Assembly: GCA_016218825.1 (NCBI GenBank)
Contig: JACRCV010000118.1
Location: forward strand, 62,001 to 126,000
Direction of reading: 5' to 3'
Length of the DNA: 64,000 nt
Source: Deltaproteobacteria bacterium
GTDB lineage: Bacteria; Myxococcota; XYA12-FULL-58-9
Part shown: piece by piece, positions 17,695 through 26,039 of the stretch
Layout of the letters: every line of letters begins with the position of its first letter
Position numbering within the stretch: position 1 is the first letter of the stretch
Made by a program: the position numbers and the translations under genes
Notes under the pieces: generated by a model
What the model was told of the DNA's origin: nothing
The model's input: only the letters and a program-made list of their open reading frames with translations
Databases searched by the model: none

Positions 17695-18999
17695 CTAATC
17701 ACGCGCCGCCTTCGGCGACAAGGCGCGCGAGGTGGTCACCGCCTCGAGGTGCAGCTCGTCGCCGTGCCAGAGCAGCCGCAGCCGGGTGTCGGCGAGCGCC
17801 GCCGCCAGCGCGCCGGCGTCGGGACGCGAGCGCCCGGTCGCCTGCAGCCAAACCGGGAGGAGCTCGCCGTTGACCGCCGCGGTCGCCACCGCCTCGCCCG
17901 ATGCCGCGGGCGCCGCCGCGACCTTGCGCTTCAGGTAGGCCGAGAGCGCGGCCTTCGAGGTCGCGACCACCAACACCGCCGGCCGCTCCCGAGCCGTGGC
18001 TGCTCGTACCGCGAGGGCCAAGAACGGCTCCTCTGCCCGCCGCCGGTGGGCGACGGACAGCGTCCGGCCTTCGGGGCCGTCCGTCGCGGCGAAACGCAGA
18101 TCGGGGAGCAGCGCCGTGAGCACCTGGGTGTAGCGCTCGCACAGGGTCAGCACCGCGAAGGGATCGGCGAGCTCGGCGGCGACCACCAGATCCAAGCGCT
18201 CACCCTTGGTCCGCGACAGATAGGCCAAGGTCGGCCGGCCGTCGTCGCCCAGCGCCCGATCGAGGCTCAAGCGCAGCTCGTCTTCGATGCCTTGGAGCTG
18301 TGCGGTCGCCAGGGTCACCTGCAGCGCGTCCAGCTGCGCCAAGACCTTCTGCGCCACCGCCCACAGCCGCGCCGGCCGCAGCATCACCCGGCCCCAGGCG
18401 AGCGCCGCGGTCGGGACCTCGGTCGGGCGGATCGCCGGCGCCGGGGGCCCGAGCGCGTCGAGGATACCGGCGTGCGGCGACCGGACGGTCACGCGGAGAT
18501 CGGCCACCAGGCGCCCGTCGTGGTCGCGGCGGCCGGCGAGGGTCACGACGCCGAGCCCCTCGAGCCCGAGGCGACGGATCCGGCCGGAGAAGCGCGCGCC
18601 GTCCGGGGTGCGGGCGAGAAGCCCATAGAGCCGCTGGACCTGCAGGACGCCGTAGAACAGCGCACCGGGCGCCGCCTTCGCCAGCGCCTGCCGTTCTGCC
18701 GCGAGAACACCCTGGGTGCCGTTCGTCCCGCGTGCCTCCGGGCCGGCGAAGGGCGCGAGCCGGCGCGCCGCGGGATCCCGGTAGACGCCGAAGAGGAGGT
18801 CGCCGCCACCCTCCCCCGTCTCGTCCTGCCGCAGCGCCTCCGGCCACAGCGCCAGCACCACGGGCGCGAGCGGATCGCCGGCCTTCGCCGCCGCGGTCAA
18901 CCACGAGCGCGTCGCGGCCAACACCGCGACCGCGTCGTCCCCCGGGATCTCCGCCGGGGACGGCATCGACAGGCACGCGAGGACGACCCAGCCGACCAT
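17695..18999 (-). CDS. Secreted protein of unknown function
   Basis: This 434-residue protein starts at ATG 18999 with a signal peptide (VGWVVLACLSMPSPA). An upstream frame to 19182 was rejected because it would overlap the divergent gene and hide the signal peptide. The mature part is Ala/Leu/Arg-rich, with beta-like segments such as ERLDLVVAAELADPFAVL and ERPAVLVVATSKAALSAYL. The overall layout suggests a two-domain fold with a long N-terminal helix. No family is recognised. It is first in the transcription unit that continues into ribE 9 nt later, so it is probably co-expressed with riboflavin synthesis, although a functional link is unproven. Confidence 0.6.
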   Translation of the reverse strand: MVGWVVLACLSMPSPAEIPGDDAVAVLAATRSWLTAAAKAGDPLAPVVLALWPEALRQDETGEGGGDLLFGVYRDPAARRLAPFAGPEARGTNGTQGVLAAERQALAKAAPGALFYGVLQVQRLYGLLARTPDGARFSGRIRRLGLEGLGVVTLAGRRDHDGRLVADLRVTVRSPHAGILDALGPPAPAIRPTEVPTAALAWGRVMLRPARLWAVAQKVLAQLDALQVTLATAQLQGIEDELRLSLDRALGDDGRPTLAYLSRTKGERLDLVVAAELADPFAVLTLCERYTQVLTALLPDLRFAATDGPEGRTLSVAHRRRAEEPFLALAVRAATARERPAVLVVATSKAALSAYLKRKVAAAPAASGEAVATAAVNGELLPVWLQATGRSRPDAGALAAALADTRLRLLWHGDELHLEAVTTSRALSPKAARD

Positions 19000-19006
19000 G
19001 GTGACA

Positions 19007-19036
19007 ACGCTAGCGGGACCGCGACGGGATTGCCAC
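19007..19036 (-). promoter_or_regulatory. Promoter candidate for the secreted protein/rib operon
   Basis: On the minus strand GTGGCA (19036-19031), an 18-bp spacer and TAGCGT (19012-19007) end 7 nt before ATG 18999, with no ribosome-binding site between. This suggests a leaderless mRNA for the operon. Confidence 0.45.
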
Positions 19037-19069
19037 CGGCAACCCATCGGTGCCAGAGTCGGGATCCAA

Positions 19070-19726
19070 ATGTCGAAGACGTCGAAGAGCCGGCGAAGCA
19101 AGCATGAGCCCAGACCCTTGTCGCCGAAGGTCGGGCGGGCGTTGCAGCTCGCCTTCGAGCTCCACCGCCGCCAGCTCCGCAAGGGCAGCGGCGTGCCCTA
19201 CCTCGCGCACCTGCTCGGGGTCGCGAGCACCGCGATGCGCTACGGCGCGACCGAATCCGAGGCCATCGCGGCGCTGTTGCACGACGCCATCGAAGATCAG
19301 GGGGGCAAGAAGACCCGCGCCCGGCTGCGGCGCCTGTTCGGCGCCCGGGTGACGGGCATCGTCGACGAGTGCACCGACACCGACCTCGTGCCCAAGCCCC
19401 CGTGGCGGGCGCGCAAAGAGGCCTACATCCGCCACCTCGCCTCGGCCTCGAAGAGCGCGTTGTTGGTGTCGGCCGCGGACAAGCTCGACAACGCCCGCGA
19501 CCTCCTCGCGGACCACAAGGCGGTCGGCGACGCGCTCTGGGAGCGCTTCGCGGGCGGCAAGGCCGGGACGCTGTGGTACTACCGCAGCCTGATCACCGCG
19601 TTTCGCCGCGCCGCTGCTCCGGAGGCGCTGGTCAACGAGCTCGACCTCGTCGTCACCCAGATCGAGCGCCGCGTCGCAGGGTCTCAGCCTTCGACGAAGA
19701 GGATCGCCGCCACCACCAGGCCGTAG
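19070..19726 (+). CDS. HD-domain hydrolase, SpoT/MESH1-like small alarmone hydrolase
   Basis: This 218-residue protein is a single HD_4-type hydrolase domain. It shows YLAHLLGVAS (first metal His region), the HD pair in AALLHDAIEDQGG, and the downstream Asp in SAADKLDNARDLL. The order and spacing match the ppGpp hydrolase domain of SpoT/Rel and the stand-alone MESH1-type enzymes. No synthetase, TGS or ACT domain follows. Degradation of (p)ppGpp or a related nucleotide is inference. The start at ATG 19070 was preferred because earlier codons lie in the divergent promoter region. Its last 43 bp overlap the convergent TSUP gene. Confidence 0.78.
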   Translation: MSKTSKSRRSKHEPRPLSPKVGRALQLAFELHRRQLRKGSGVPYLAHLLGVASTAMRYGATESEAIAALLHDAIEDQGGKKTRARLRRLFGARVTGIVDECTDTDLVPKPPWRARKEAYIRHLASASKSALLVSAADKLDNARDLLADHKAVGDALWERFAGGKAGTLWYYRSLITAFRRAAAPEALVNELDLVVTQIERRVAGSQPSTKRIAATTRP

Positions 19727-20436
19727 CTCACCACCACCCCCCGCAGCACCGTCGGCGACAGGCGCTGCGCGAAGCAGGCGCCGGCGAAGCCGCCGGCGAG
19801 CGAAGCGACCGCCATCAGCAAGCCCTCCGGCAGCGCCACCACGCCCGCCGCCAAAAAGACGATCGCGGCGGCGCCGTTCGTCAAGAGCGAGAACAGGACC
19901 TTGAGCGCGTTCGCGCCCTGGAGGTTGTCGGGCATGAAGCTGCCGAGCACCGCCAGCATCAGGATGCCGATGCCGGCCCCGAAGTAGCCGCCGTAGACCG
20001 CGACCAGGAGCTGCGCGGCGACGAGCCAGCAGGCGCCGCCCCGGATCCCGCGCGGCTGGCGCGCCGCCACCAAGCGCGCGACCGCGTCCTGAGCGGCCAA
20101 GAGAGCGCAGGCGAACAGGATCAACCACGGCACCACCGCGCGAAACACCGCCTCGCCGGCGTGAAACAGCAGCACCGAGCCCACGAGGCCGCCGAAGAGC
20201 GACGGCAGCGCCAGCCGCAGCGCCTGCCGGCGCTCGCCGTAGATCAGGCGGCGGTAGGCCCACGCCGACGACACCGTCCCCGGCCAGATGGCGATGGTGT
20301 TGGTGGCGTTCGCGACCACCGACGGCAGCCCGCAATGAAGCAGCGCCGGAAAAGTGATCAGCGAGCCGCCGCCGGCGACCGCGTTCACGGCTCCGGCCGC
20401 GAAGCCGGCGACCGCGAGCAACAGGTAGTCCTGCAT
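19684..20436 (-). CDS. TSUP/TauE-SafE family permease
   Basis: This 250-residue membrane protein has about eight hydrophobic segments and the TSUP hallmark early loop AGAVNAVAGGGSLITFPALL, with a second-half copy near YGGYFGAGIGILMLAVLG. The family exports sulfite, sulfoacetate and other small anions across the inner membrane; the substrate here is unknown. The start is ATG 20436, 7 nt after a TAGGCT -10 box and without a ribosome-binding site. The upstream in-frame extension to 20553 is not conserved in character. It is divergent from the SDR gene, with an inverted repeat between them. Confidence 0.85.
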   Translation of the reverse strand: MQDYLLLAVAGFAAGAVNAVAGGGSLITFPALLHCGLPSVVANATNTIAIWPGTVSSAWAYRRLIYGERRQALRLALPSLFGGLVGSVLLFHAGEAVFRAVVPWLILFACALLAAQDAVARLVAARQPRGIRGGACWLVAAQLLVAVYGGYFGAGIGILMLAVLGSFMPDNLQGANALKVLFSLLTNGAAAIVFLAAGVVALPEGLLMAVASLAGGFAGACFAQRLSPTVLRGVVVSYGLVVAAILFVEG

Positions 20437-20443
20437 CGCCACG

Positions 20444-20472
20444 AGCCTACCGCAACCTCTCCGGGCTGCGAA
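20444..20472 (-). promoter_or_regulatory. Promoter candidate for the TSUP gene
   Basis: On the minus strand TTCGCA (20472-20467), a 17-bp spacer and TAGGCT (20449-20444) end 7 nt before ATG 20436. Confidence 0.45.
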
Positions 20473-20520
20473 TGCCTCGCGGCTGTGCTCGCAGGGCGAT
20501 CGAGTTCTCGACTTGGACCG

Positions 20521-20553
20521 ATGTTGCCCACCCCACCCGGGGGCGGGCAACAT
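20521..20553. repeat. Long inverted repeat between TSUP and SDR genes
   Basis: ATGTTGCCC-A-CCCC pairs with GGGG-C-GGGCAACAT around a 5-nt centre: 13 of 14 positions pair. It lies about 40 bp upstream of the SDR start and 85 bp upstream of the TSUP start, so it may be an operator or RNA hairpin. There is no T-run. Confidence 0.7.
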
Positions 20554-20591
20554 GCCTTGCGAGGTTCGCGCGAGTCTGCCAAGTAGACCTG

Positions 20592-21422
20592 ATGAGCCTC
20601 CAAGACCGCGTCGTCTTCATCACCGGCGCCTCCCGCGGCGTCGGCAAGGCCTGCGCGCTGGCCGCCGCCCGCGCCGGCGCCCACGTGGTGGTCGCCGCCA
20701 AGACCACCGAGCCGCACCCGAAGCTCCCGGGCACGATCCACGAGACCGCCCGCGAGGTGGAGGCGCTCGGTCGCAGGGCGTTGCCGTTGAAGCTCGACGT
20801 CCGCGACGCCGACGCCTGCGCCGCGGCCATCGAGGCGACGGTCGCCGAATTCGGCCGCATCGACGCCCTGGTGAACAACGCCGGGGCGCTGTGGTGGGCC
20901 GATGTCGTGAAGACCCCGATGAAGCGCTTCGACCTCATCATGGGCGTCAACGTCCGCGCCGCGTTCGCGCTGTCGCAGGCGGCGCTGCCGCACATGATCA
21001 AGGCGGGCTACGGTCGCATCGTGATGATGTCGCCGCCGGTCGCCGCCGACGCGGTCGCGCATCACGGCGCTTACGCGGTCAGCAAGTTCGGCATGACCAT
21101 GATCGCGCGGGCGATCGCCGACGAGCACCGCGAGCACGGCATCAGCGCCAACGCCCTGTGGCCGGCGACCTTGATCGAGAGCTCGGCGACCGAGGTCTTC
21201 CTCTCCGGCGTCGACCGCTCGCTGTGGCGCAAGGCCGACGTCCTCGCCGACGCCACCGTGCTGCTCCTGCAGCAGGAGCCGAGCGCCTACAGCGGCGCGG
21301 CGCTCATCGACGAGGACCTGCTGCGCGCCGCCGGGGTCACCGACTTCGCCAAGTACCGCCTGGTGCCGGACAAGGAGCCGCCCCCTTTCCGCTTCAAGGA
21401 TATTCCGCCGCTGTCGGCCTGA
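20592..21422 (+). CDS. Short-chain dehydrogenase/reductase, HSDL2-like
   Basis: This 276-residue protein is a classical SDR with the Rossmann motif TGASRGVGKA (residues 10-19), NNAG, and catalytic YAVSK with the Ser in VMMSPP. The signature region, MSPPVAADAVAHHGAYAVSK followed by ISANALWPATLIESSA, is close to the HSDL2 subfamily of peroxisomal/mitochondrial SDRs, for which the substrate is uncertain. The C-terminal SCP2 domain of animal HSDL2 is absent. NADP(H)-dependent oxidoreduction of a lipid-like substrate is inference. ATG 20592 starts the conserved domain; no clear ribosome-binding site precedes it. Its end overlaps the convergent MFS gene by 29 bp. Confidence 0.85.
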   Translation: MSLQDRVVFITGASRGVGKACALAAARAGAHVVVAAKTTEPHPKLPGTIHETAREVEALGRRALPLKLDVRDADACAAAIEATVAEFGRIDALVNNAGALWWADVVKTPMKRFDLIMGVNVRAAFALSQAALPHMIKAGYGRIVMMSPPVAADAVAHHGAYAVSKFGMTMIARAIADEHREHGISANALWPATLIESSATEVFLSGVDRSLWRKADVLADATVLLLQQEPSAYSGAALIDEDLLRAAGVTDFAKYRLVPDKEPPPFRFKDIPPLSA

Positions 21423-22644
21423 GCTCGGCGGCGTTCGCCGGCTTCACGGGCGCCGGCACCAAGACCGCGAGGGCGACCACCGCCAGCACCGCGAACAGCG
21501 CCGAGCCGACAAAAGCGACGCGGCCGCCGAGGTGGTCCCAGACCCAGCCGAAGGTGGTGCTGGAGACCAACGCCGCGACCCCGACCGCGAGGTTGTAGGC
21601 GCCGAACGCCTTGCCGAGCCGCCGGCCGCCGGCGAGCTCGGCGACGAGCGCCTTCTCCGCGCCCTCGACCAGGCCGTGCGAGGTGCCGTAGATCGCGGTC
21701 ACCCCGAACAAGACCGGCAACGAGCCGACGAGACCGACCGCGCCCCAGGTGAGCGCGTAGACGCTCCAGCCGAGCATCAACGCCCGCTTCTTGCCGACCC
21801 GATCGGAGAGGCGGCCGCCGCGGGTGCCGGTCGCCGCCTTGACCAGGTGCAACAGCAACCAGAGCATCGGCGTCAGCGCCGGCGACGCGCCGAGCTCCAT
21901 CGCCTTGACGAGCAGGAAGGCGTCAGTGGCGTTGGCGATCGCAAACAGGATCACCGCCAAGAGCCCGCGGCGCAGCGCCGGCGGCAAAGGCGCAGCCTCG
22001 ACCCCGGTCGCGTCACGCTTCGGCGCCGCGCGCCGCGGCTCCGGCGTCAACACCAGCGCCAGCATCGCCAGGACCCCGGGCACCGCGGCGACGACGAACA
22101 CCTGTCGCATGGTGTGCAGGGTCACGCCGGACGTACCCGTCCCCAGGAGCCACAACAGCCCCGACGCCAGCATGGTGCCGAGCGCGGCGCCGGCGTGGTC
22201 CATCGCGCGATGAAACCCGAAGGCCCGCCCACGGATCGCCGCATCGGTGGCGCCGGCGATCAGCGCGTCGCGCGGGCTCGAGCGCACCCCTTTGCCGACC
22301 CGATCCGCGATCCGCACCGCGAGCACGTGCCACGGCGCCGCGGCCAACGCCACGAGCGGCCGGGCCACCGTCGACACGCCGTAGCCGAAGAGCACCAGCG
22401 GCTTCAAGGTCGGCCGGCGATCGGCGACGAGGCCGACGAAGTACTTCAACAGGCTCGCGACCAGATCGGCCACACCTTCGACCACCCCGACCCAGACGTG
22501 CGCCGCGCCGAGCGCGGCGAGGAACGCCGGCAAGAGCGGGAAGATCGCGTCGCTCGACAGGTCGGTGAGAAGGCTCACGAGCCCGAGACCGATCACGGTC
22601 GCCGGCAGCCGCCCGCCGGCGTCCTGGGGCGCTTCGGCCCTCAC
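21394..22644 (-). CDS. MFS transporter
   Basis: This protein of about 416 residues has around 12 hydrophobic segments in two halves and MFS-type cytoplasmic loops: GLVADRRPTLKPLVLFGYG after TM2, RIADRVGKGVRSSPRD in the first half, and GRLSDRVGKKRALMLGW in the second. The RVGKGVRSSPRDALI stretch is common in a broad, poorly characterised MFS clade. The substrate is unknown. I chose GTG 22644 because it overlaps the cinA stop as GTGA, the same coupling as pgpA; GTG 22659 is an alternative. It is the last gene of the radical SAM-pgpA-cinA operon. Confidence 0.82.
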   Translation of the reverse strand: MRAEAPQDAGGRLPATVIGLGLVSLLTDLSSDAIFPLLPAFLAALGAAHVWVGVVEGVADLVASLLKYFVGLVADRRPTLKPLVLFGYGVSTVARPLVALAAAPWHVLAVRIADRVGKGVRSSPRDALIAGATDAAIRGRAFGFHRAMDHAGAALGTMLASGLLWLLGTGTSGVTLHTMRQVFVVAAVPGVLAMLALVLTPEPRRAAPKRDATGVEAAPLPPALRRGLLAVILFAIANATDAFLLVKAMELGASPALTPMLWLLLHLVKAATGTRGGRLSDRVGKKRALMLGWSVYALTWGAVGLVGSLPVLFGVTAIYGTSHGLVEGAEKALVAELAGGRRLGKAFGAYNLAVGVAALVSSTTFGWVWDHLGGRVAFVGSALFAVLAVVALAVLVPAPVKPANAAELRPTAAEYP

Positions 22645-23888
22645 CGCTCGTCCTGCCACAGACCGAGGGCGTGCTGGCGCACGAGCTCGAGCGCCGCGTA
22701 GGCCGCGACCAGCTTGTTGCCGCGCCGGTCGAAGGGCAAGCGCAGCACCTTGGTGACCTCGAGACCGGGACCGATCGCCGCGACGTGCACCGTGCCGACC
22801 GGCTTATGCGGCGTGCCCCCGGAGGGGCCGGCGATGCCGCTGATCGCGACCGCGTAGGTGCTGCCGGCCTTCGCGCGCACGCCCTTCGCCATCGCGACGA
22901 CTGTCGCCTCGCTCACCGCGCCGTGGATCGCGAGAGTCTGCGCCTCGACGCCGAGCATCTCGCGCTTGGCGCGGTCGCTGTAGGTCACGGTCCCGAGTAG
23001 GAAGACCTCGCTCGCCCCGGGGACGTCGGTGAGCAGGTCGCACACCAGCCCGCCGGTGCACGACTCGGCCACCGCCAGCGTCGCCTTGGCGGCAAAGAGC
23101 GCGCCCACCACCGTGGCCGCGAACGACTCCTCGCGCATCGAGAACAGGTGGACGCCGAGCCGCTCGCGCGCCAGCTCGGCGGCGAGATCGAGCTCGGCTG
23201 CGGCCTCGGGTGGGGCGACGAACACCACGTGGATCTCGGGGAACTTGACCTGAAACGCCGTCCGCACCCGCGGACAGCGCACCGCGACCTCCTGCAGGCG
23301 CGCGTCGACCTCGGCCTCGATGAGCCCGTAGCTCGAGAAGTGCCGCCGGCCCCAACCGCCGGCCTCGGCCGCGAGCGGCGCCACCACCGCGTCGCCGATC
23401 ATCCGATCGAACTCGTGCGGCACGCCGGGCGCGGCGACGAAGGAGCAGCCCGAGAGCTCCATCCTGAACCCGGGCGCGGAGCCGACGCTGTTGACGAGCA
23501 GCGTCGCGCCCTCGGGACGGTCCGCCTGCTTCAGCTGGTTGGCGCCGACCGCGCGGCCGCGCTTCGTCAGCCAGGCGCGGATCTTCGCGGCGGTCTCCGG
23601 ATCGCGGGCGAGCGGCACCCCGGCGAGCTTGGCGAACGCCGCCGCGGTGAGATCGTCGGCCGTGGGACCGAGCCCGCCGCTGACGACGCACAACGTCGTC
23701 CGGCGCGCGATCACCGCCTCGACCTCGCGGACGATGGCGTCGACGTCGTCGGTGATCGTGGTGACCTGCGCCAGGCGCCGCCCGAGGCCGGCGAGCGCCC
23801 GGCCGAAGCGCGTGCTGTTGGTGTCGCTGACCCGGCCGTCCAAGAGCTCGTCGCCGATCACCAGCATCTCGATGCGCGCCACGCTCAT
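22641..23888 (-). CDS. cinA: CinA family protein (nicotinamide-nucleotide amidase type)
   Basis: This 415-residue protein has the two usual parts. Residues 1-170 form a MoCF_biosynth-like domain (IEMLVIGDELLDGRVSDTNS, VVSGGLGPTADDLT), called COG1058, with pyrophosphatase activity in studied members. Residues 260-415 are the CinA/PncC domain (AVAESCTGGL, AISGIAGPSGGTPHKPVGTV), which deamidates nicotinamide mononucleotide. It probably cleans up and recycles pyridine nucleotides. The start ATG 23888 overlaps the pgpA stop by one base (TGATG). pgpA-cinA is a common gene pair in proteobacteria. Confidence 0.93.
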   Translation of the reverse strand: MSVARIEMLVIGDELLDGRVSDTNSTRFGRALAGLGRRLAQVTTITDDVDAIVREVEAVIARRTTLCVVSGGLGPTADDLTAAAFAKLAGVPLARDPETAAKIRAWLTKRGRAVGANQLKQADRPEGATLLVNSVGSAPGFRMELSGCSFVAAPGVPHEFDRMIGDAVVAPLAAEAGGWGRRHFSSYGLIEAEVDARLQEVAVRCPRVRTAFQVKFPEIHVVFVAPPEAAAELDLAAELARERLGVHLFSMREESFAATVVGALFAAKATLAVAESCTGGLVCDLLTDVPGASEVFLLGTVTYSDRAKREMLGVEAQTLAIHGAVSEATVVAMAKGVRAKAGSTYAVAISGIAGPSGGTPHKPVGTVHVAAIGPGLEVTKVLRLPFDRRGNKLVAAYAALELVRQHALGLWQDER

Positions 23889-24358
23889 CACCACCAACCT
23901 CCGTAGAGCGCCCGGCCGAGGTGCATGAGAGCGCAGGCGACCGCGCCGGCGGCGACGTCGTCGAGGACCACCCCCAAGGCGCCCCCGACCCCGCGGTCGA
24001 TAGCACGGATCGGCGGCGGCTTGGTCATGTCGAGCACCCGGAAGAGCACGAACGCCGCCAGGATCTCGGGCCAGCGGAACGGGACCCCGATCGCGGCGAC
24101 CAAGAGCCCCGCGACCTCGTCGATGACGATGCGCTGCACGTCGTGCTCGCCATAGATCCCTTCCGCCAGGTGCGCGACGCCGATCGCGGCCCCGGTGAAG
24201 ATCGCCGCCACCGCGGCGAAAGGCAACCACGCGAGCGACGACAGCGCCCACCACAGGGGGATCGCGGCGAGGGTGCCCCAGGTGCCGGGGGCGAGCGGCA
24301 GATAGCCGAGCCCGAACGCCGACGACAACGACAGCACCAAGAGCCGCCGAGGTCTCAC
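23888..24358 (-). CDS. pgpA: Phosphatidylglycerophosphatase A
   Basis: This 156-residue inner-membrane protein matches PgpA. It has LPLAPGTWGTLAA near the N terminus, IDEVAGLLVA in the middle and the C-terminal LDDVAAGAVACALMHLGR. It removes the phosphate of phosphatidylglycerophosphate to make phosphatidylglycerol. It begins at GTG 24358 inside the preceding stop (GTGA). There are four hydrophobic segments, and the length is typical. Confidence 0.92.
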   Translation of the reverse strand: MRPRRLLVLSLSSAFGLGYLPLAPGTWGTLAAIPLWWALSSLAWLPFAAVAAIFTGAAIGVAHLAEGIYGEHDVQRIVIDEVAGLLVAAIGVPFRWPEILAAFVLFRVLDMTKPPPIRAIDRGVGGALGVVLDDVAAGAVACALMHLGRALYGGWW

Positions 24359-25818
24359 GCGATCCTCCCGAGGCCGCGCCCGAAGACGGCGCGTTTGACC
24401 GCGGCGAAGCTGCCCCCTGCCTGCCAGGCGTCGAACAACGCCAGCCCGGTGTCGCGCGTGCCGGTCGCGACCAGGTGCTCGATCGCCGCCCAGCGGCCGC
24501 TGGCGGCCCCGAGGGTGGCGACGCCGAAGAGATCCTGGCGAAGCTTCTTCAGGCGGCGCTCGGCCTCGGCGACCCCGACGAAGGGCGCATGGGCGAGCGG
24601 GGTGTTGGGCTTGGGCACGAACACCGAGGCGCCGACCGCGAGCTTGCCGTAGGGGCCGAGGATCCGCTTGAGCTCGCGGGCGAGGCCGGCGAACTCCTCG
24701 AGGTCGCGGTCGGTCTCGTCCGGGGTGCCGACCATCACGTAGATCTTCAGCTGCGTGACCTCGGCCGCCACCGCCAACGTCGCCGCCTGCCGCAGGTGGT
24801 CGGCGTGGATGTGCTTGTCGAGCGCGCTGCGGAGCGCCTCCGAGGCGCCGTCGGCCGCGATCGTCAGCGTCCGGTTGCCGCCGGCGACCAGCGCCTCGAC
24901 GAGCGGCTCGGTCACCCGATCGGCGCGCAAGGACGACAGGCCGACGCCGTGGCCGCGATCCACCAGGGCTTCGACCAGCGACACCAGCTCCGGATGATCG
25001 GAGACCGCGGCGCCGACGAGCCCGACGCGGGGGGCGTTCTCCGGGATCGCTTCGAGGATGCGGGTCTTCGGCACGACGCGCATCCCCTGCCGGCCGCTCC
25101 TGCGCATCAGGCAGAAGGTACAACCGCGCGAGCAGCCGCGCGCCGCCTCGACCAGGAACATCTGCGGCAAGGCCGAGTGCGAGGTCCAGATCGCGGCCTT
25201 GGCCGGCAGCGCGGTGTCGTCACAGCGGTTCAACGGTGGCGGCCGGTCGCCCTGGAGCGCCGGGACCATCAGCCCGGGGATCGCGGCGAGCCGTTGGCGC
25301 TGCGCCTCGCGACTGTCGCTCTGAAACACCGCGTCGCACAGCGGTCCGAGGCTGGGCTCGGCCTCGCCCATCACCACCGCGTCGACGAAGGGCAACAAGG
25401 GTCGCGGGTTGACGAAGGTCAACGGACCGCCGGCCAACACCAGCGGCTGGCGGCCGTCGCGCTCGGCCGCGAGCAGCGGCAGCCCCATGCGGGCCAGGCA
25501 GGTCAGGAGCCCGAAGAGCTCGAGCTCGTAGGCGACCGAGAAAGCGATCACCGCGGCGTCGGCGGCGGGCCGCAGGCTCTCGTAGGTCACGATCAGATCG
25601 CGATCGGAGTCGTCCTCCGGCAAGAAGGCGCGCTCGGCGACGGTGTCGTCCTGGGCGTTCAACAGGCGATACACCGTCTGGAAGCCCAACGACGACATCG
25701 CGACCGGGTACGGGCTCGGGTAGACGAGCGTCAGGCGGCGCCGCCCTTCGCCCCCTACTCGCCCAACCTCGGCCGCGAGGCGCTCGCTGATCAACTGCTG
25801 TGTGGCGCGCGACAACAT
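24355..25818 (-). CDS. Radical SAM protein with N-terminal B12-binding-like domain
   Basis: This protein of about 487 residues has an N-terminal alpha/beta domain (about 20-190) of the kind that binds cobalamin in this class, including VAFSVAYELELFGLLTCL-like strands and LVLAGGPLTFVNPRP, but without an obvious DxHxxG. The radical SAM core follows, with the iron-sulfur motif CSRGCTFC in EAARGCSRGCTFC. YVMVGTPDETDRDLEEF and ASVFVPKPNTP resemble TIGR03936-like proteins of unknown substrate. The start is uncertain: ATG 25818 begins the conserved part; ATG 25848 and 25896 are in frame. It heads the operon continuing into pgpA with a 4-bp overlap. Confidence 0.85.
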   Translation of the reverse strand: MLSRATQQLISERLAAEVGRVGGEGRRRLTLVYPSPYPVAMSSLGFQTVYRLLNAQDDTVAERAFLPEDDSDRDLIVTYESLRPAADAAVIAFSVAYELELFGLLTCLARMGLPLLAAERDGRQPLVLAGGPLTFVNPRPLLPFVDAVVMGEAEPSLGPLCDAVFQSDSREAQRQRLAAIPGLMVPALQGDRPPPLNRCDDTALPAKAAIWTSHSALPQMFLVEAARGCSRGCTFCLMRRSGRQGMRVVPKTRILEAIPENAPRVGLVGAAVSDHPELVSLVEALVDRGHGVGLSSLRADRVTEPLVEALVAGGNRTLTIAADGASEALRSALDKHIHADHLRQAATLAVAAEVTQLKIYVMVGTPDETDRDLEEFAGLARELKRILGPYGKLAVGASVFVPKPNTPLAHAPFVGVAEAERRLKKLRQDLFGVATLGAASGRWAAIEHLVATGTRDTGLALFDAWQAGGSFAAVKRAVFGRGLGRIA

Positions 25819-26039
25819 GAGGAAGGCGGCGACTGCCGGCGACCGCATCCTACCTGCCCCGACCTCGGCGACACCAGCCTCCGCCAACCCGAACACCGCA
25901 CAAAATGCGGCGACCGCGACCTCGACGTCAGCCGCTGACTCGCCGCGTCATCGTCGCCGGAAGAAACTTCAATCTTCTCACCCGGTTGTACAGTGGTCGG
26001 CCGGGCATCGTTCTTGCTCGAATTCCATTGGGTTTTCAG

